The notes under the pieces are model-generated. The model was not told the DNA's origin. It made no database searches and saw nothing but the letters and a program-made list of their open reading frames with translations. A stretch of DNA of 46,136 bases from Gemmatimonadota bacterium. GTDB taxonomy: Bacteria; Gemmatimonadota; Gemmatimonadetes; Palauibacterales; Palauibacteraceae. Position numbers and translations under genes: made by a program. This document shows positions 18,271-26,656 of the stretch, in pieces. The stretch lies in NCBI GenBank assembly GCA_022820995.1, contig JAJEEM010000034.1, positions 1-46,136 of the forward strand, read 5' to 3'. Positions within the stretch are counted from its first letter, which is position 1, and every line of letters starts with the position of its first letter.

Positions 18271-18952
18271 ACTCCAGTTCGGTCTGCAGAACACCCTGGA
18301 AGGTGATCCGGTGGTGCGGCGTCGGGCCGTGCCGGCGGATCGCTTCCATGTGCTCGCGGGTCCGGTATCCCTTGTTGGACGCCCAGCCGTAGAGCGGGTA
18401 TCGCGCGTCGAGGCGCCGCATCAGGCGATCGCGCGTGACCTTCGCGAGGATCGAGGCGCAGGCGATGGAATGCGAGGCCCGGTCTCCCCCGACGATCGAG
18501 CGGTGCTCGCCGAGTTCCGGGACCGGATTGCCGTCCACGAGCACGAGTTCCGCCGGCAGCGCGAGGCGGTCGAGCGCGCGGCGCATGGCCACGATGGTCG
18601 CGGCGCGGACGTTGAAGCGTTCGATCTCACGGGTGGATGCGGCGGCGACCCGCCAGACGAGACTCTCCGCGCGGATGCGCCGGGCGAGTTCCTCGCGACG
18701 GGTCGGGGAGACCTGCTTGCTGTCCGTGCATCCCTCGAACTGCTGTCCCGGATGGAGCGCGACGGCGCCCACCATCACGGGACCCGCCACCGGACCCAGC
18801 CCGGCCTCGTCGATCCCGACGACGACACGGAGACCGGAAGCCCAGCCCGCTTCCTCGTGGTCGAGCGGCGCCGTGACCGGCGCGTCTGGAGTGGGCGGCG
18901 CGTCTGGAGTGGGCGTCGCCGGTGTCAGCCGTCCCGCTTCTTGTCGAGCCAC
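18218..18952 (-). CDS. rnhB: Ribonuclease HII
   Basis: The protein removes ribonucleotides and RNA primers from RNA-DNA hybrids. The RNase HII core is intact: [13 protein letters not shown] with the first catalytic Asp-Glu, DSKQVSP, VDGNPVP and [14 protein letters not shown]. No start codon lies close to the domain. The best is a GTG at 18952 overlapping the rplS 3' end by 28 bp, giving a 244-aa protein with a ~37-residue N-terminal extension. That extension includes a duplicated TPDAP made by an 18-bp tandem repeat. Order rplS-rnhB is common in bacteria. Confidence 0.9.
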   Translation of the reverse strand: MARQEAGRLTPATPTPDAPPTPDAPVTAPLDHEEAGWASGLRVVVGIDEAGLGPVAGPVMVGAVALHPGQQFEGCTDSKQVSPTRREELARRIRAESLVWRVAAASTREIERFNVRAATIVAMRRALDRLALPAELVLVDGNPVPELGEHRSIVGGDRASHSIACASILAKVTRDRLMRRLDARYPLYGWASNKGYRTREHMEAIRRHGPTPHHRITFQGVLQTELEFSPAPDRAADPPRDPEA

Positions 18953-19296
18953 CACTTCCGCTCTCGCACCCGGGCCCGCTTGCCGCGGCGGTTGCGCAGA
19001 TAGTAGAGCTTGGCCCGCCGGACATCGCCCCGCCGAACGACTTCGAGCCCCACGATCCACGGGGAGTGGAGGGGGAAGATCCGCTCGACGCCGACGCCGC
19101 CGGAGATCCGCCGCAGCGTGAAGGTCGCGTTGACGCCCGCCCCGCGGCGTCCGATGCAGACGCCCTCGAACGGCTGCACGCGCTCCTTCTGGCCTTCCTT
19201 CACGCGTACGCGGACGCGCACCGTGTCCCCCGGCGCGAAGGCCGGAAGGTCCGTGCGCTTGTATCCCTCCTCGATACCGGCGATTCTGGGATCCAT
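18925..19296 (-). CDS. rplS: 50S ribosomal protein L19
   Basis: The 123-aa protein starts [20 protein letters not shown] and has the L19 core [38 protein letters not shown] and [15 protein letters not shown]19 sits at the 30S-50S interface of the ribosome. The usual length is 115-125 aa, and no extension is seen. It lies 155 bp downstream of trmD with its own sigma70-type promoter in the gap, so it can be expressed separately from the ffh-rpsP-rimM-trmD genes. Confidence 0.97.
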   Translation of the reverse strand: MDPRIAGIEEGYKRTDLPAFAPGDTVRVRVRVKEGQKERVQPFEGVCIGRRGAGVNATFTLRRISGGVGVERIFPLHSPWIVGLEVVRRGDVRRAKLYYLRNRRGKRARVRERKWWLDKKRDG

Positions 19297-19406
19297 CGTT
19301 CGTCTATCCTTGTTTCCTGCGTCTCCAAGTGCGTTTCCGGCAGCGTATCCATCTGCGTCACGGGAGGGTTGCGGCGATGTGACGATGGGTACGGCCGCAG
19401 CCCTTA

Positions 19407-19436
19407 AGTATACCAGTCTCGGCGAACTTGCGCCAA
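19407..19436 (-). promoter_or_regulatory. Sigma70-type promoter of rplS
   Basis: On the minus strand TTGGCG (19436-19431) and TATACT (19412-19407) are separated by 18 bp. This leaves a leader of about 100 nt before the rplS ATG. The AT-rich -10 stands out in GC-rich surroundings. Confidence 0.65.
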
Positions 19437-19451
19437 AAACCCGTCGGTGGG

Positions 19452-20132
19452 TCAGTCCGCCGCGTCCAGGTCGAGGAGGTCGGGCCGGCGGCGTCGCGTC
19501 GCCGCATCGGCCTGCGCGGCGCGCCAGCGCTCGATGCGGGGGTGATCCCCCGACCGGAGCACGTCCGGCACCGGTCGGCCGCCGTGCTCGGCGGGCCGCG
19601 TGTAGGAGGGGGCGGAGAGGCGCCCCTCGTAGAAGGAGTCGGAGGAGGCCGAATCGTGATCGCCGAGCGCCCCGGGGAGGAGGCGCACCACGGCGTCGAT
19701 GACGACGAGCGCGGCCGGCTCGCCCCCGCTGAGGACGTAGTCGCCGATCGAGATCTCCTCGTCCACCCGGGCGTCGACGACCCGCTCGTCGATCCCCTTG
19801 TAGCGCCCGCACAACAGCGTGAGATCGGACTCGAGCGCGAAGCGCACCGCCGTCGCGTGGTCGAACGGCCGTCCGCGCGGGGAGAGCGAGACCACGCGCC
19901 CCGGCCGGTCCAGCGCCGTGAGCGCGGCGTCGAAGGGCTCGGGCTTCATCACCATCCCGCCCCCGCCTCCGAACGGCTCGTCATCCGTCGTCCGGTGCCG
20001 ATCGTTCGTGTACGCGCGCACGTCGATGAGCCGGTATTCGACGAGTCCCGCCTCGCGGGCGCGGCCCGGGATCGAGAGGCTCAGCGGGCCCTCGAGATAG
20101 TCGGGGAAGATCGTGAGGACGTTGATTCGCAT
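19452..20132 (-). CDS. trmD: tRNA (guanine-N1)-methyltransferase
   Basis: The 226-aa SPOUT enzyme methylates G37 of tRNAs to prevent frameshifting. It starts [17 protein letters not shown] and shows [27 protein letters not shown] and the trefoil-knot segment [21 protein letters not shown]. Its C-terminal domain has [15 protein letters not shown]. It is slightly shorter than the common ~240-250 aa. It lies 13 bp after rimM in the conserved rpsP-rimM-trmD-rplS order. Confidence 0.97.
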   Translation of the reverse strand: MRINVLTIFPDYLEGPLSLSIPGRAREAGLVEYRLIDVRAYTNDRHRTTDDEPFGGGGGMVMKPEPFDAALTALDRPGRVVSLSPRGRPFDHATAVRFALESDLTLLCGRYKGIDERVVDARVDEEISIGDYVLSGGEPAALVVIDAVVRLLPGALGDHDSASSDSFYEGRLSAPSYTRPAEHGGRPVPDVLRSGDHPRIERWRAAQADAATRRRRPDLLDLDAAD

Positions 20133-20145
20133 CGGACGGTCCGCG

Positions 20146-20739
20146 TCAGATGTCGAGCAGGCCGGCGGGAAGTCTCATGTGGACCTCCCCGGCCTCGAGG
20201 TCCAGGTCCACGACAAGCTCCGCCTCGAACGGGATCAGCCGCTCGCGGCCGCCGACGTCGAGGGCGAGGAGCGGCGCGCCGGGCTGATCGTACACCTCCC
20301 GGATCACTCCGATCGTCATGTCCGCCTCGCACACCGACATGCCGATCAGATCGTGCAGCAGATAGCCCCCGTCCGGCAGATCCGGCAGCTCTTCGCGGGG
20401 GACGCAGAGGCGCGCGCCGCGGAGCTTCTCGGCCGCCGTGCGGTCCGCCACCTCGCGGACCTCGACGAGCCACCGACCCCCGTGGAGCCTCGCCGTCTCC
20501 ACCGTGAGCGCCCGGGGACGGAGCGCTCCGCCCGCCGGAGCGTCGGTGTCGGCCCATGCGTCGGTGTCCGCCCGCGCGCTGGCGCCGGCCCGTGTGTCCG
20601 CGCCGGCGTCGATGAGATCGAGCCGGCGTCCCGCCCGGAAGAGCGCCTCGGCGTGGTCGGTCTCGGCTTCCAGGAGCAGCCCGCCGCGGATCCCGTGGGG
20701 CCGGGCGATGCGGGCCACGATCACGGGCGCGTCGGACAT
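20146..20739 (-). CDS. rimM: Ribosome maturation factor RimM
   Basis: This 197-aa 16S processing factor binds S19 during 30S head assembly. The RimM N-terminal domain (VIVARIARPHGIRGGLLLEA) and C-terminal PRC-barrel-like domain (LHDLIGMSVCEADMTIGVI, PLLALDVGGRERLIPF) are both present. Residues about 45-68 form an unusual Ala/Asp insertion of four roughly repeated hexapeptides (ADTDAW-like), encoded by degenerate 18-bp repeats at 20536-20607, inside the N-terminal domain region. It sits 13 bp after rpsP. Confidence 0.95.
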   Translation of the reverse strand: MSDAPVIVARIARPHGIRGGLLLEAETDHAEALFRAGRRLDLIDAGADTRAGASARADTDAWADTDAPAGGALRPRALTVETARLHGGRWLVEVREVADRTAAEKLRGARLCVPREELPDLPDGGYLLHDLIGMSVCEADMTIGVIREVYDQPGAPLLALDVGGRERLIPFEAELVVDLDLEAGEVHMRLPAGLLDI

Positions 20740-20752
20740 GATGGCGGCGGCG

Positions 20753-21292
20753 CTAGTCGTCGTCGCCCGCGTCGGCGTCACTCGCCTCGTCGCCGGCGTC
20801 GGAGGCTTCAGCCGTCGCGCCTTCAGCCGGAGCGGCCGCCTCGGCCTCCGTCGCGGCATCATCCGTCGCGGCGTCCGCTTCAGCGGCGGCCTCGGCCGGC
20901 TCGGCCTTCTCGGCGGCGGGCGGCTCGGGCTCGGGCGGGGCCTCGGCGCTCGGCTTCGGTCGCTGGGACGTGCCGCGCTGCCCCGGCGGCGGACCGATCT
21001 CGACGATCGCCGTCTCGAGCGACCCCGGATCCACGCCGTCGTGGAACTGCTTCCAGACACCCGTCTTCCGCAGGAGCGATCGCACCGTGTCCGTCGGCTG
21101 CGCGCCCTCGTTGAGCCAGTGCAGCGTGCGCGCGGCGTTGATCCGCACGAGTGACGGCTGCGTACGCGGATTGTAGAGCCCGAGGCGCTCGATCGACGCG
21201 CCCGACGTCCCCTCCCGCGAATCCGTCACGATGATGCGGAACGAGGCCGCCTTCTTCGCCCCACGCCGCTTGAGTCTGATTGTCGTCGCCAT
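20753..21292 (-). CDS. rpsP: 30S ribosomal protein S16 with long acidic tail
   Basis: The first ~90 residues are a normal S16 (MATTIRLKRRGAKKAASFRI, ERLGLYNP, LNEGAQPTDTVRSLL). They are followed by about 85 residues of Ala/Glu/Asp/Pro-rich low-complexity sequence, making 179 aa against the usual 80-100. The tail is highly acidic and probably disordered, unlike most ribosomal proteins. It begins after GPPPGQRGTSQRPKPSAEAP. It is encoded 16 bp after ffh. Confidence 0.95.
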   Translation of the reverse strand: MATTIRLKRRGAKKAASFRIIVTDSREGTSGASIERLGLYNPRTQPSLVRINAARTLHWLNEGAQPTDTVRSLLRKTGVWKQFHDGVDPGSLETAIVEIGPPPGQRGTSQRPKPSAEAPPEPEPPAAEKAEPAEAAAEADAATDDAATEAEAAAPAEGATAEASDAGDEASDADAGDDD

Positions 21293-21308
21293 TCAGTTCT
21301 CCGATTCG

Positions 21309-22679
21309 TTAGCCCAGTCCCCGGCCCAGTCCCTTGCCCAGTCGGCCAGGGTCGCCGGGACCTCCCGGCATCATCCGGGGCATGAGCTTGCCCATCTGTT
21401 TCATCATCTTCCGCATTTCGCGGAACTGTTTGAGGAGTCGGTTCACCTCGTGCACCGGGCGTCCCGACCCCTTCGCGATCCGTGCCCGGCGCGACCCGTT
21501 CAGGATCTCCGGCCGCCTCCGCTCCTCCGGCGTCATCGAGAGGATGATCGCCTCCAGGTGCCTCACCCGCCGAGGGTCGACGTTCGCCTGGTCCAGCATG
21601 CGCGCGTCGACACCCGGCATCATCTTCAGCAACCCCTTCAGGGGTCCCATCTTCTGGATCTGCTGGATGGAAGTCAGGAAGTCCGCGAGATCGAACTCCC
21701 CCTTCCCTCCCAGCATCTTTTGCTGCAACCGCTCGGTCTCGCCGAGGTCGATCGTCTGCTGCGCGCGCTCGACGAGGCCGACGATGTCCCCCATCTGGAG
21801 GATCCGGCCCGCCATGCGCTCCGGGTCGAAGACCGCGAGGTCCTCGGGCCGCTCGCCCGTTCCGACGAATCGGATCGGCACGCCGAGCACGCTGTAGATC
21901 GAAAGCGCCGCACCCCCGCGGGCGTCGCCGTCCATCTTCGTGAGGACGACCCCAGTAAGCCCCACCGCGCCGTGGAACCCCTCGGCGATCCGCACCGCCT
22001 CCTGCCCGGTCATCCCGTCCGCCACGAGCAGGATCTGCTGCGGCTCCACGGCCGCCTTCACGCGACGAAGTTCGTCCAGCAACTCCTCATCCGCCTGCAG
22101 CCGGCCGGCCATGTCGAGGAGCAGGTGCGTGACCCCGCTCCGCCTCGCCTCGTCCAGCGCGCCACGGGCGAGTTCCGCCATGTCCCCGCCGCTCGGCCGC
22201 GCCAGGAGCGGGACGCCGATCCGCCCCGCCAGCGCCTCCAACTGCTCGGGCGCCGCCGGGCGGTAGGGATCGCACGCCACGAGCCCCGGCCGCCGCCCCT
22301 CCTGCGCCAGGCGTCTCCCCAGCTTCGCCGCCGTCGTCGTCTTCCCCGACCCCTGCAGGCCGACGAGCATGACCACGGTGGGCGGAACCGACGCCTCCGA
22401 CTCCTCCGACGCCGACTCCCCCAGCAGGGCGACGAGTTCGTCGTGGACGACCTTCACGATCTGGTCGCCCGGCCGAACCGACTTCAGAACATCTTCGCCG
22501 AGCGCGCGCTCCTTCACCTTCGCGAGGAAGTCGCTCACGACCCGGAAGTTGACGTCCGCCTCGAGCAGGGCGCGCCGCACCTCGCGCAGCCCCTCGTCCA
22601 GCATCTTTTCCGTGATGACGCCGCGCTGGCGCAGTTTCTTCAGCGCACCGTCCAGCCGGTCACCCAGGCGTTCGAACAT
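21309..22679 (-). CDS. ffh: Signal recognition particle protein Ffh (SRP54)
   Basis: The 456-aa GTPase binds 4.5S RNA and targets nascent membrane and secreted proteins to FtsY. The N domain starts MFERLGDRLDGALKKLRQRG. The G domain has GLQGSGKTTTAAKLG, DPYRPAAPEQL, LDMAGRLQ and LTKMDGDARGGAAL. The Met-rich M domain (FREMRKMMKQMGKLMPRMM) is at the C-terminus. It is first in the ffh-rpsP-rimM-trmD set, behind a promoter and a terminator-like hairpin 17 nt before its ATG. Confidence 0.97.
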   Translation of the reverse strand: MFERLGDRLDGALKKLRQRGVITEKMLDEGLREVRRALLEADVNFRVVSDFLAKVKERALGEDVLKSVRPGDQIVKVVHDELVALLGESASEESEASVPPTVVMLVGLQGSGKTTTAAKLGRRLAQEGRRPGLVACDPYRPAAPEQLEALAGRIGVPLLARPSGGDMAELARGALDEARRSGVTHLLLDMAGRLQADEELLDELRRVKAAVEPQQILLVADGMTGQEAVRIAEGFHGAVGLTGVVLTKMDGDARGGAALSIYSVLGVPIRFVGTGERPEDLAVFDPERMAGRILQMGDIVGLVERAQQTIDLGETERLQQKMLGGKGEFDLADFLTSIQQIQKMGPLKGLLKMMPGVDARMLDQANVDPRRVRHLEAIILSMTPEERRRPEILNGSRRARIAKGSGRPVHEVNRLLKQFREMRKMMKQMGKLMPRMMPGGPGDPGRLGKGLGRGLG

Positions 22680-22696
22680 CCACCGTTCCAGGCATC

Positions 22697-22728
22697 AAAA
22701 AAACGCGATTGGAAGGTCTCCATTCGCG
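22697..22728 (-). terminator. Intrinsic terminator hairpin in the ffh leader (attenuator candidate)
   Basis: On the minus strand a hairpin with arms CGCGAATGGA and TTCCAATCGCG (one mismatch, short loop) is directly followed by seven T residues (22703-22697). It ends 17 nt before the ffh ATG and lies downstream of the candidate promoter at 22778-22806. It may terminate purA read-through, attenuate ffh, or both. Confidence 0.7.
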
Positions 22729-22777
22729 TCTCGAGAAGGCGCCGAACCGCCCGCACCCGATCCGTATTGAGCCGCCA

Positions 22778-22806
22778 AGTCTAGGGGTTTTCGCGATTTC
22801 AGGCAA
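22778..22806 (-). promoter_or_regulatory. Sigma70-type promoter of the ffh operon
   Basis: TTGCCT (22806-22801) and TAGACT (22783-22778) are separated by exactly 17 bp on the minus strand, right after the purA stop. The predicted start near 22771 gives a leader of about 90 nt containing the terminator-like hairpin. Confidence 0.65.
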
Positions 22807-22823
22807 CGAATCGGGCGGCGGCT

Positions 22824-24143
22824 TCAGGCGGCGGCGCCGGTGGGGAGGGCGATCGTCTCGCGGCGGGCGGCGCCGACGCCGACGAAGCGGATGGGGGTGG
22901 CGCAGACTTCCTCGATCCGGGCGAGGTAGCGGCGCGCGGCTTCGGGCAGGTCGCCGACGGCGCGGCACCCGCTCGTGTCCGCGTTCCAGCCCGCCCAGCG
23001 CTCGTAGACCGGACGCACGCGGGCGAGATCCGCGACGGAGTCCGGGAACGAGGCGGTCGGCGCCCCGTCGAGTTCGTAGCCGGTCGAGAGCCGGATCGTC
23101 TCGAAGGTGTCGAGCACGTCCAGCTTCGTGACCGCAAGGCCGGTGAGGCCGTTCACGCCGGCCGCGTAGCGCGCCACGTTCGCATCGAACCAGCCGGGGC
23201 GGCGGGGGCGGCCGGTCGTCGCGCCGAACTCGCCCCCGAGTTGCCGCAGCCGTTCGGCCTCCGCCTCGGGAAGCTCCGTCGGCAGCGGGCCTTCGCCGAC
23301 ACGGGTGATGTAGGCCTTCACGACGCCGATCACTTCGTCGATGAGCGTCGGCCCGATCCCGACCCCCGAAGCGGCGCCTCCCGCCGTCGTCGTCGAGGAG
23401 GTCACGAACGGATACGTCCCGTGGTCGATGTCGAGGAGCGCCCCCTGCGCCCCCTCGAGGAGGACCCGCCCCCCCGACGCCAGCCCGCCGCGGATCTCAT
23501 CCCCCGCGTCCGTCAACAGTTCCACCATCGTCGGGCGGACCGTCTCGAGTTCGGACATCACCTCGTCCGCGTCCACGCGCCGCTCGTCGCCGAGTCCCGC
23601 CAGCGTGACGTTCGCGCGCACCGCCGCCGCCGCCACGATCTCGTGCGTACGGTCCAGATTTCGCAGATCGCCGACCCGGAGCCCCGTGCGCGAGATCTTG
23701 TCGCGGTACGCCGGACCGATTCCCCGCCCCGTCGTCCCGATCTTGTTCGAGCCCCGGCTGTCCTCCTGAGCCGCATCGAGCAGCCGGTGATAGGGGAGGA
23801 CGAGGTGCGCGCGCCGGCTCAACCCCAGCCGGCCGTCGAGGTCGATTCCCCGGCTGCCGAGCGCGTCCATCTCGCGCTTCAGCACCCACGGGTCCACGAC
23901 GACCCCGTTTCCGAGCAGGCAGCGCGTCTCCCGATTCAGGATCCCCGAGGGGATGAGGTGGAGGATGAACTCCTCCTCGCTCGCGCCCTCGCCCACGCGC
24001 ACCGTGTGCCCCGCGTTCGCGCCTCCCTGGTAGCGCGCCACGATCGTGGCCTGCTCCGCGAGCACGTCCACGATCTTCCCCTTCCCTTCGTCTCCCCACT
24101 GCGCGCCGACCACGACGACGCAGCGCACGCTGTCACTGAACAC
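22824..24143 (-). CDS. purA: Adenylosuccinate synthetase
   Basis: This 439-aa GTP-dependent enzyme joins IMP and aspartate in AMP synthesis. It shows GAQWGDEGKGKIVD at the N-terminus, QGGANAGHTV, GTTGRGIGPAYRDK, LLEGAQGALLDIDHGTYPFVTSS, and the C-terminal GRPRRPGWFD and GLAVTKLDVLD segments. Length is normal. It starts 21 bp after the fic stop, so it may be co-transcribed with fic. Confidence 0.97.
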   Translation of the reverse strand: MFSDSVRCVVVVGAQWGDEGKGKIVDVLAEQATIVARYQGGANAGHTVRVGEGASEEEFILHLIPSGILNRETRCLLGNGVVVDPWVLKREMDALGSRGIDLDGRLGLSRRAHLVLPYHRLLDAAQEDSRGSNKIGTTGRGIGPAYRDKISRTGLRVGDLRNLDRTHEIVAAAAVRANVTLAGLGDERRVDADEVMSELETVRPTMVELLTDAGDEIRGGLASGGRVLLEGAQGALLDIDHGTYPFVTSSTTTAGGAASGVGIGPTLIDEVIGVVKAYITRVGEGPLPTELPEAEAERLRQLGGEFGATTGRPRRPGWFDANVARYAAGVNGLTGLAVTKLDVLDTFETIRLSTGYELDGAPTASFPDSVADLARVRPVYERWAGWNADTSGCRAVGDLPEAARRYLARIEEVCATPIRFVGVGAARRETIALPTGAAA

Positions 24144-24164
24144 GATATGTCTTGGCTTTCTGTT

Positions 24165-25532
24165 CTAGGTTTCCTGCCGGGCCTGGTGCGCGATCTCTTC
24201 CATAACCGCCCGGCAGATTGTCTCAACCCTGTCCCGTACGCCAGGCGGCTCGCTAGCAAGTCTCGCGTACGAGATGTTGTGACATGCTTCGTCTATGCGT
24301 GGGCCATTGAGCTGTACTTCGAACCGTCGCCCGTCGCGCCCAAGGTTCCACTGCATCCACAACCTCAGAGTGAACCCCTCGCGGCCCTCGCCGCAGTAGT
24401 CTGCCATCCGGTACTGCCGTATCAACGTGATGTCCGGCTTTCCAAGAACGAATTCGGATCCGGCCAGAGATTCTTCTTTGAAGCTCCTCCATGCGCCCCG
24501 ATCCAGTATCGCTCCACCGCCGATCTGTCGTTCCCCCGCGTGAATCGACGATGTAGCCTCGTAGACGCGGAACAGCCCTGAGAACGGATCCATTCGTCGG
24601 TTTAACTGTTCGATGGTCGGCCGGACGTACAGTTCGTAGATCGCGTCCAGGGTTTCGATGTCGGATCTCGTCGGCATGTCCGACCGCTTCTCCCGAACGA
24701 AGATGGAGATCTCTTTGTCCAGGTCCTCAGGGTCAGCAATCGGCTCCCCACGGGCCGCGCGGATGCCGAGGTTCAGCGACCATAGCATCTGAGACTGCAT
24801 CAACTCCGCGAGGGGCTGATCCTTTCCTATGTCGGCCTGGTTCAGGGCCGCGAGGTAGCGGTCTCGATCCGCGCTCTTGATCACGATGGGAAGCAGGTTC
24901 TTGCAGAGCAGGATGTAGTTGGTGATGAGTCGCGCCGTCCGTCCGTTGCCATCGTCGAAGGGATGGATGTTGACGAACGACCAGTGCGATTCGGCCAGGA
25001 ACTCCGGGAGCGGGTAATCCGTCCGGGCCAGGTCGCTCCGGAACCGGCGGACCCATTCCTCCATTCGCGCGGGCGTCTCCTCGGGCTCGGCGAACCTGTG
25101 GAATTCTCCGGTGCGTGTTCGAACGTGGTTCGGCTGCGTCTTGTACTTCCCGGGCTCGATCCACTTGCGTGTCCTCTCACCGCCCGGGGTCTCCACCCAC
25201 TTCCAGAAGGGTTCCTTGAGGAGGATCCGATTCAGATCTCTGACGTCACCTTCCGTTAGGGGCTGTTCGTCGGTTGCGAGTCGGCGGACATGGCCGATGG
25301 CGACGTTGTGCGCCTTCATCTCCTCGTAGTCGCGGAGTGGATGCGAACCGGCGGCACGGCCGTGGAGCAAGAGAAGCTCTGTCTCAGCGTAGGTGAGCGT
25401 GTTCCCCTCGATGTGGTTGCTGTTGTAGTTCCACTCGAGGCGGAGCTTCTTCCACAGACGTTCCTCGTCCTCGGGCGCAATCTCCTTCCGAACCCGGTGC
25501 CATTCAGCGATGGCGTCGTCGAGTTCATTCAT
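24165..25532 (-). CDS. Fic-domain protein (AMPylase-like, class II self-inhibited)
   Basis: The 455-aa protein has the complete Fic active-site motif HPFDDGNGRTAR at 190-201, with catalytic His190. The inhibitory-helix motif S38xxxE42G43 (SNHIEG) lies N-terminal to the Fic core, as in class II Fic enzymes. A Fic_N-like region is at about 30-60, and a ~200-residue C-terminal region of unknown fold follows. Fic proteins transfer AMP or other phosphate-containing groups onto target proteins; the target is unknown. Slightly lower GC and its insertion between dapA-like and purA genes suggest acquisition. Confidence 0.9.
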   Translation of the reverse strand: MNELDDAIAEWHRVRKEIAPEDEERLWKKLRLEWNYNSNHIEGNTLTYAETELLLLHGRAAGSHPLRDYEEMKAHNVAIGHVRRLATDEQPLTEGDVRDLNRILLKEPFWKWVETPGGERTRKWIEPGKYKTQPNHVRTRTGEFHRFAEPEETPARMEEWVRRFRSDLARTDYPLPEFLAESHWSFVNIHPFDDGNGRTARLITNYILLCKNLLPIVIKSADRDRYLAALNQADIGKDQPLAELMQSQMLWSLNLGIRAARGEPIADPEDLDKEISIFVREKRSDMPTRSDIETLDAIYELYVRPTIEQLNRRMDPFSGLFRVYEATSSIHAGERQIGGGAILDRGAWRSFKEESLAGSEFVLGKPDITLIRQYRMADYCGEGREGFTLRLWMQWNLGRDGRRFEVQLNGPRIDEACHNISYARLASEPPGVRDRVETICRAVMEEIAHQARQET

Positions 25533-25563
25533 CGCGCGGTCTGAGAGAATGTGCGGGCCGGGG

Positions 25564-26466
25564 TCAGGCGGAGACGCCGAGGGCGGCGGCTTCCAGGGCG
25601 GCGTCGACGTCTGCGAGCCTCGCGGCGTCGGCGGGCTGCAGGGGGCTGCGCGGCGGGCCGCCGTAGAGGCCGAGCCGGTCCAGGGCGGCCTTCACCGACA
25701 CGATGCCTCCCTCGGCCACTAGGCGCTTGTGGAGGGGGGCGACGCGTTCCTGCATCGCTCCGGCGCGGCGGTGGTCGCCCTCGCGCCAGGCGTCGTAGAT
25801 CTGGCAGGACGAGCGCGTCGCGACCACGGCCACGCCGAGGATGCCGCCGACGGCCCCCGCCTCGAGCGCCGCGTAGAGGAGCGCCCCCGAGCCCACGAGC
25901 ACCTGCGCGTTGCGGCCGCACGCCTCGATGAGTTGGCCAAGGTTCCGTAGATCGCCCGAGGAATCCTTGATCCCGATGATGTTGGGGTGTTCGACGAGCC
26001 GGCCCACGAGATCCGGCGTGAGGTGCACCGGCACGAACTGGGGGATGTGATAGAGGACGACGGGCACGGGCGAGGCGTCCGCCACCGCGAGAAAGTGATC
26101 GCGCACGACGTCCGGCTTCATCGCCTTCAGGTAGTACGAGCCGGAGCGGACGAGGACGGCGTTCGCGCCGAGCCCGGCCACCTCGCGGGTCACGGAGATC
26201 ACCTCGCGCGTGGACTCGGCCCCCGTCCCGACCGTGAGGGTTCGGTCGCCGATGCGCGCGGCGGTCGTCTCCACCAGCGCGCACAGCTCGCGACGGTCGA
26301 GGAGCGGCGCCTCTCCCGTGGAGCCCGCGACGACGATGCCGGCGACGGGGTGCGAGAGCCACTCCCGCAGGTTGTTGTCGAACGCGTCGAGCGCGAGCTC
26401 GCCGTCCTCGCCGAAGGGCGTCGCGACGGGCGGATGCACACCTGAAAGATCTCTCATGGAATTCAC
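25564..26466 (-). CDS. DHDPS-family aldolase, 4-hydroxy-2-oxoglutarate aldolase-like
   Basis: This 300-aa class I aldolase of the DapA/NAL superfamily has a Schiff-base Lys in IIGIKDSSGD and the Tyr of LYHIPQF. The substrate loop is GSTGEAPLL rather than TTGE, and the PGRT-type arginine needed by true dihydrodipicolinate synthase is missing after YHIP. The pattern VADASPVPVVLYHIP, HPNIIGIKDS and GLYGGPPRSPLQP closely recalls animal HOGA1-type 4-hydroxy-2-oxoglutarate aldolase. The GTG at 26466 or the ATG at 26457 could start it. DapA function is unlikely; the exact substrate is unproven. Confidence 0.8.
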   Translation of the reverse strand: MNSMRDLSGVHPPVATPFGEDGELALDAFDNNLREWLSHPVAGIVVAGSTGEAPLLDRRELCALVETTAARIGDRTLTVGTGAESTREVISVTREVAGLGANAVLVRSGSYYLKAMKPDVVRDHFLAVADASPVPVVLYHIPQFVPVHLTPDLVGRLVEHPNIIGIKDSSGDLRNLGQLIEACGRNAQVLVGSGALLYAALEAGAVGGILGVAVVATRSSCQIYDAWREGDHRRAGAMQERVAPLHKRLVAEGGIVSVKAALDRLGLYGGPPRSPLQPADAARLADVDAALEAAALGVSA

Positions 26467-26503
26467 TGGATGTCCCGATCCGGGGTCATTCGCGGGGTCA
26501 TGG

Positions 26504-26653
26504 ACGTTCCCGCGGGAACGTCTTCTTGAGTGTCATCGCGTTCCCGGGCGGGGTTCAATGTGCTATCAAGCGGGGGGTCCTTCAAGGTGATCGAAGGTCC
26601 GGGGGCGTTCCCGCGGGAACGTCTCGGAGCGCCATCGCGTTCCCGCGGGAACG
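26504..26653. repeat. Cluster of three palindromes and a degenerate copy
   Basis: The 18-bp palindrome occurs perfectly at 26504-26521. Its 16-bp core CGTTCCCGCGGGAACG occurs at 26606-26621 and 26638-26653, and a half-degenerate copy (ATCGCGTTCCCG then divergent) is near 26535-26546. The last full copy is 3 bp from the LRR-metzincin stop codon. The cluster fills the gap before the aldolase gene. Confidence 0.8.
26555..26569 (-). promoter_or_regulatory. TTGA-N7-TTGA direct repeat upstream of the aldolase gene
   Basis: Read on the minus strand, TTGATAGCACATTGA contains two TTGA blocks with an 11-bp period, 88 bp before the GTG start. It resembles the copies before the small coiled-coil genes. 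Confidence 0.5.
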
Positions 26654-26656
26654 TTT

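Noticed and set aside
19428..24581. Long plus-strand ORFs opposite trmD, rimM, ffh and purA (19428-20507, 21231-22784, 23241-24581)
   Set aside because: Shadows of well-conserved housekeeping genes; compositions are Arg/His/Pro-biased with no recognisable motifs.
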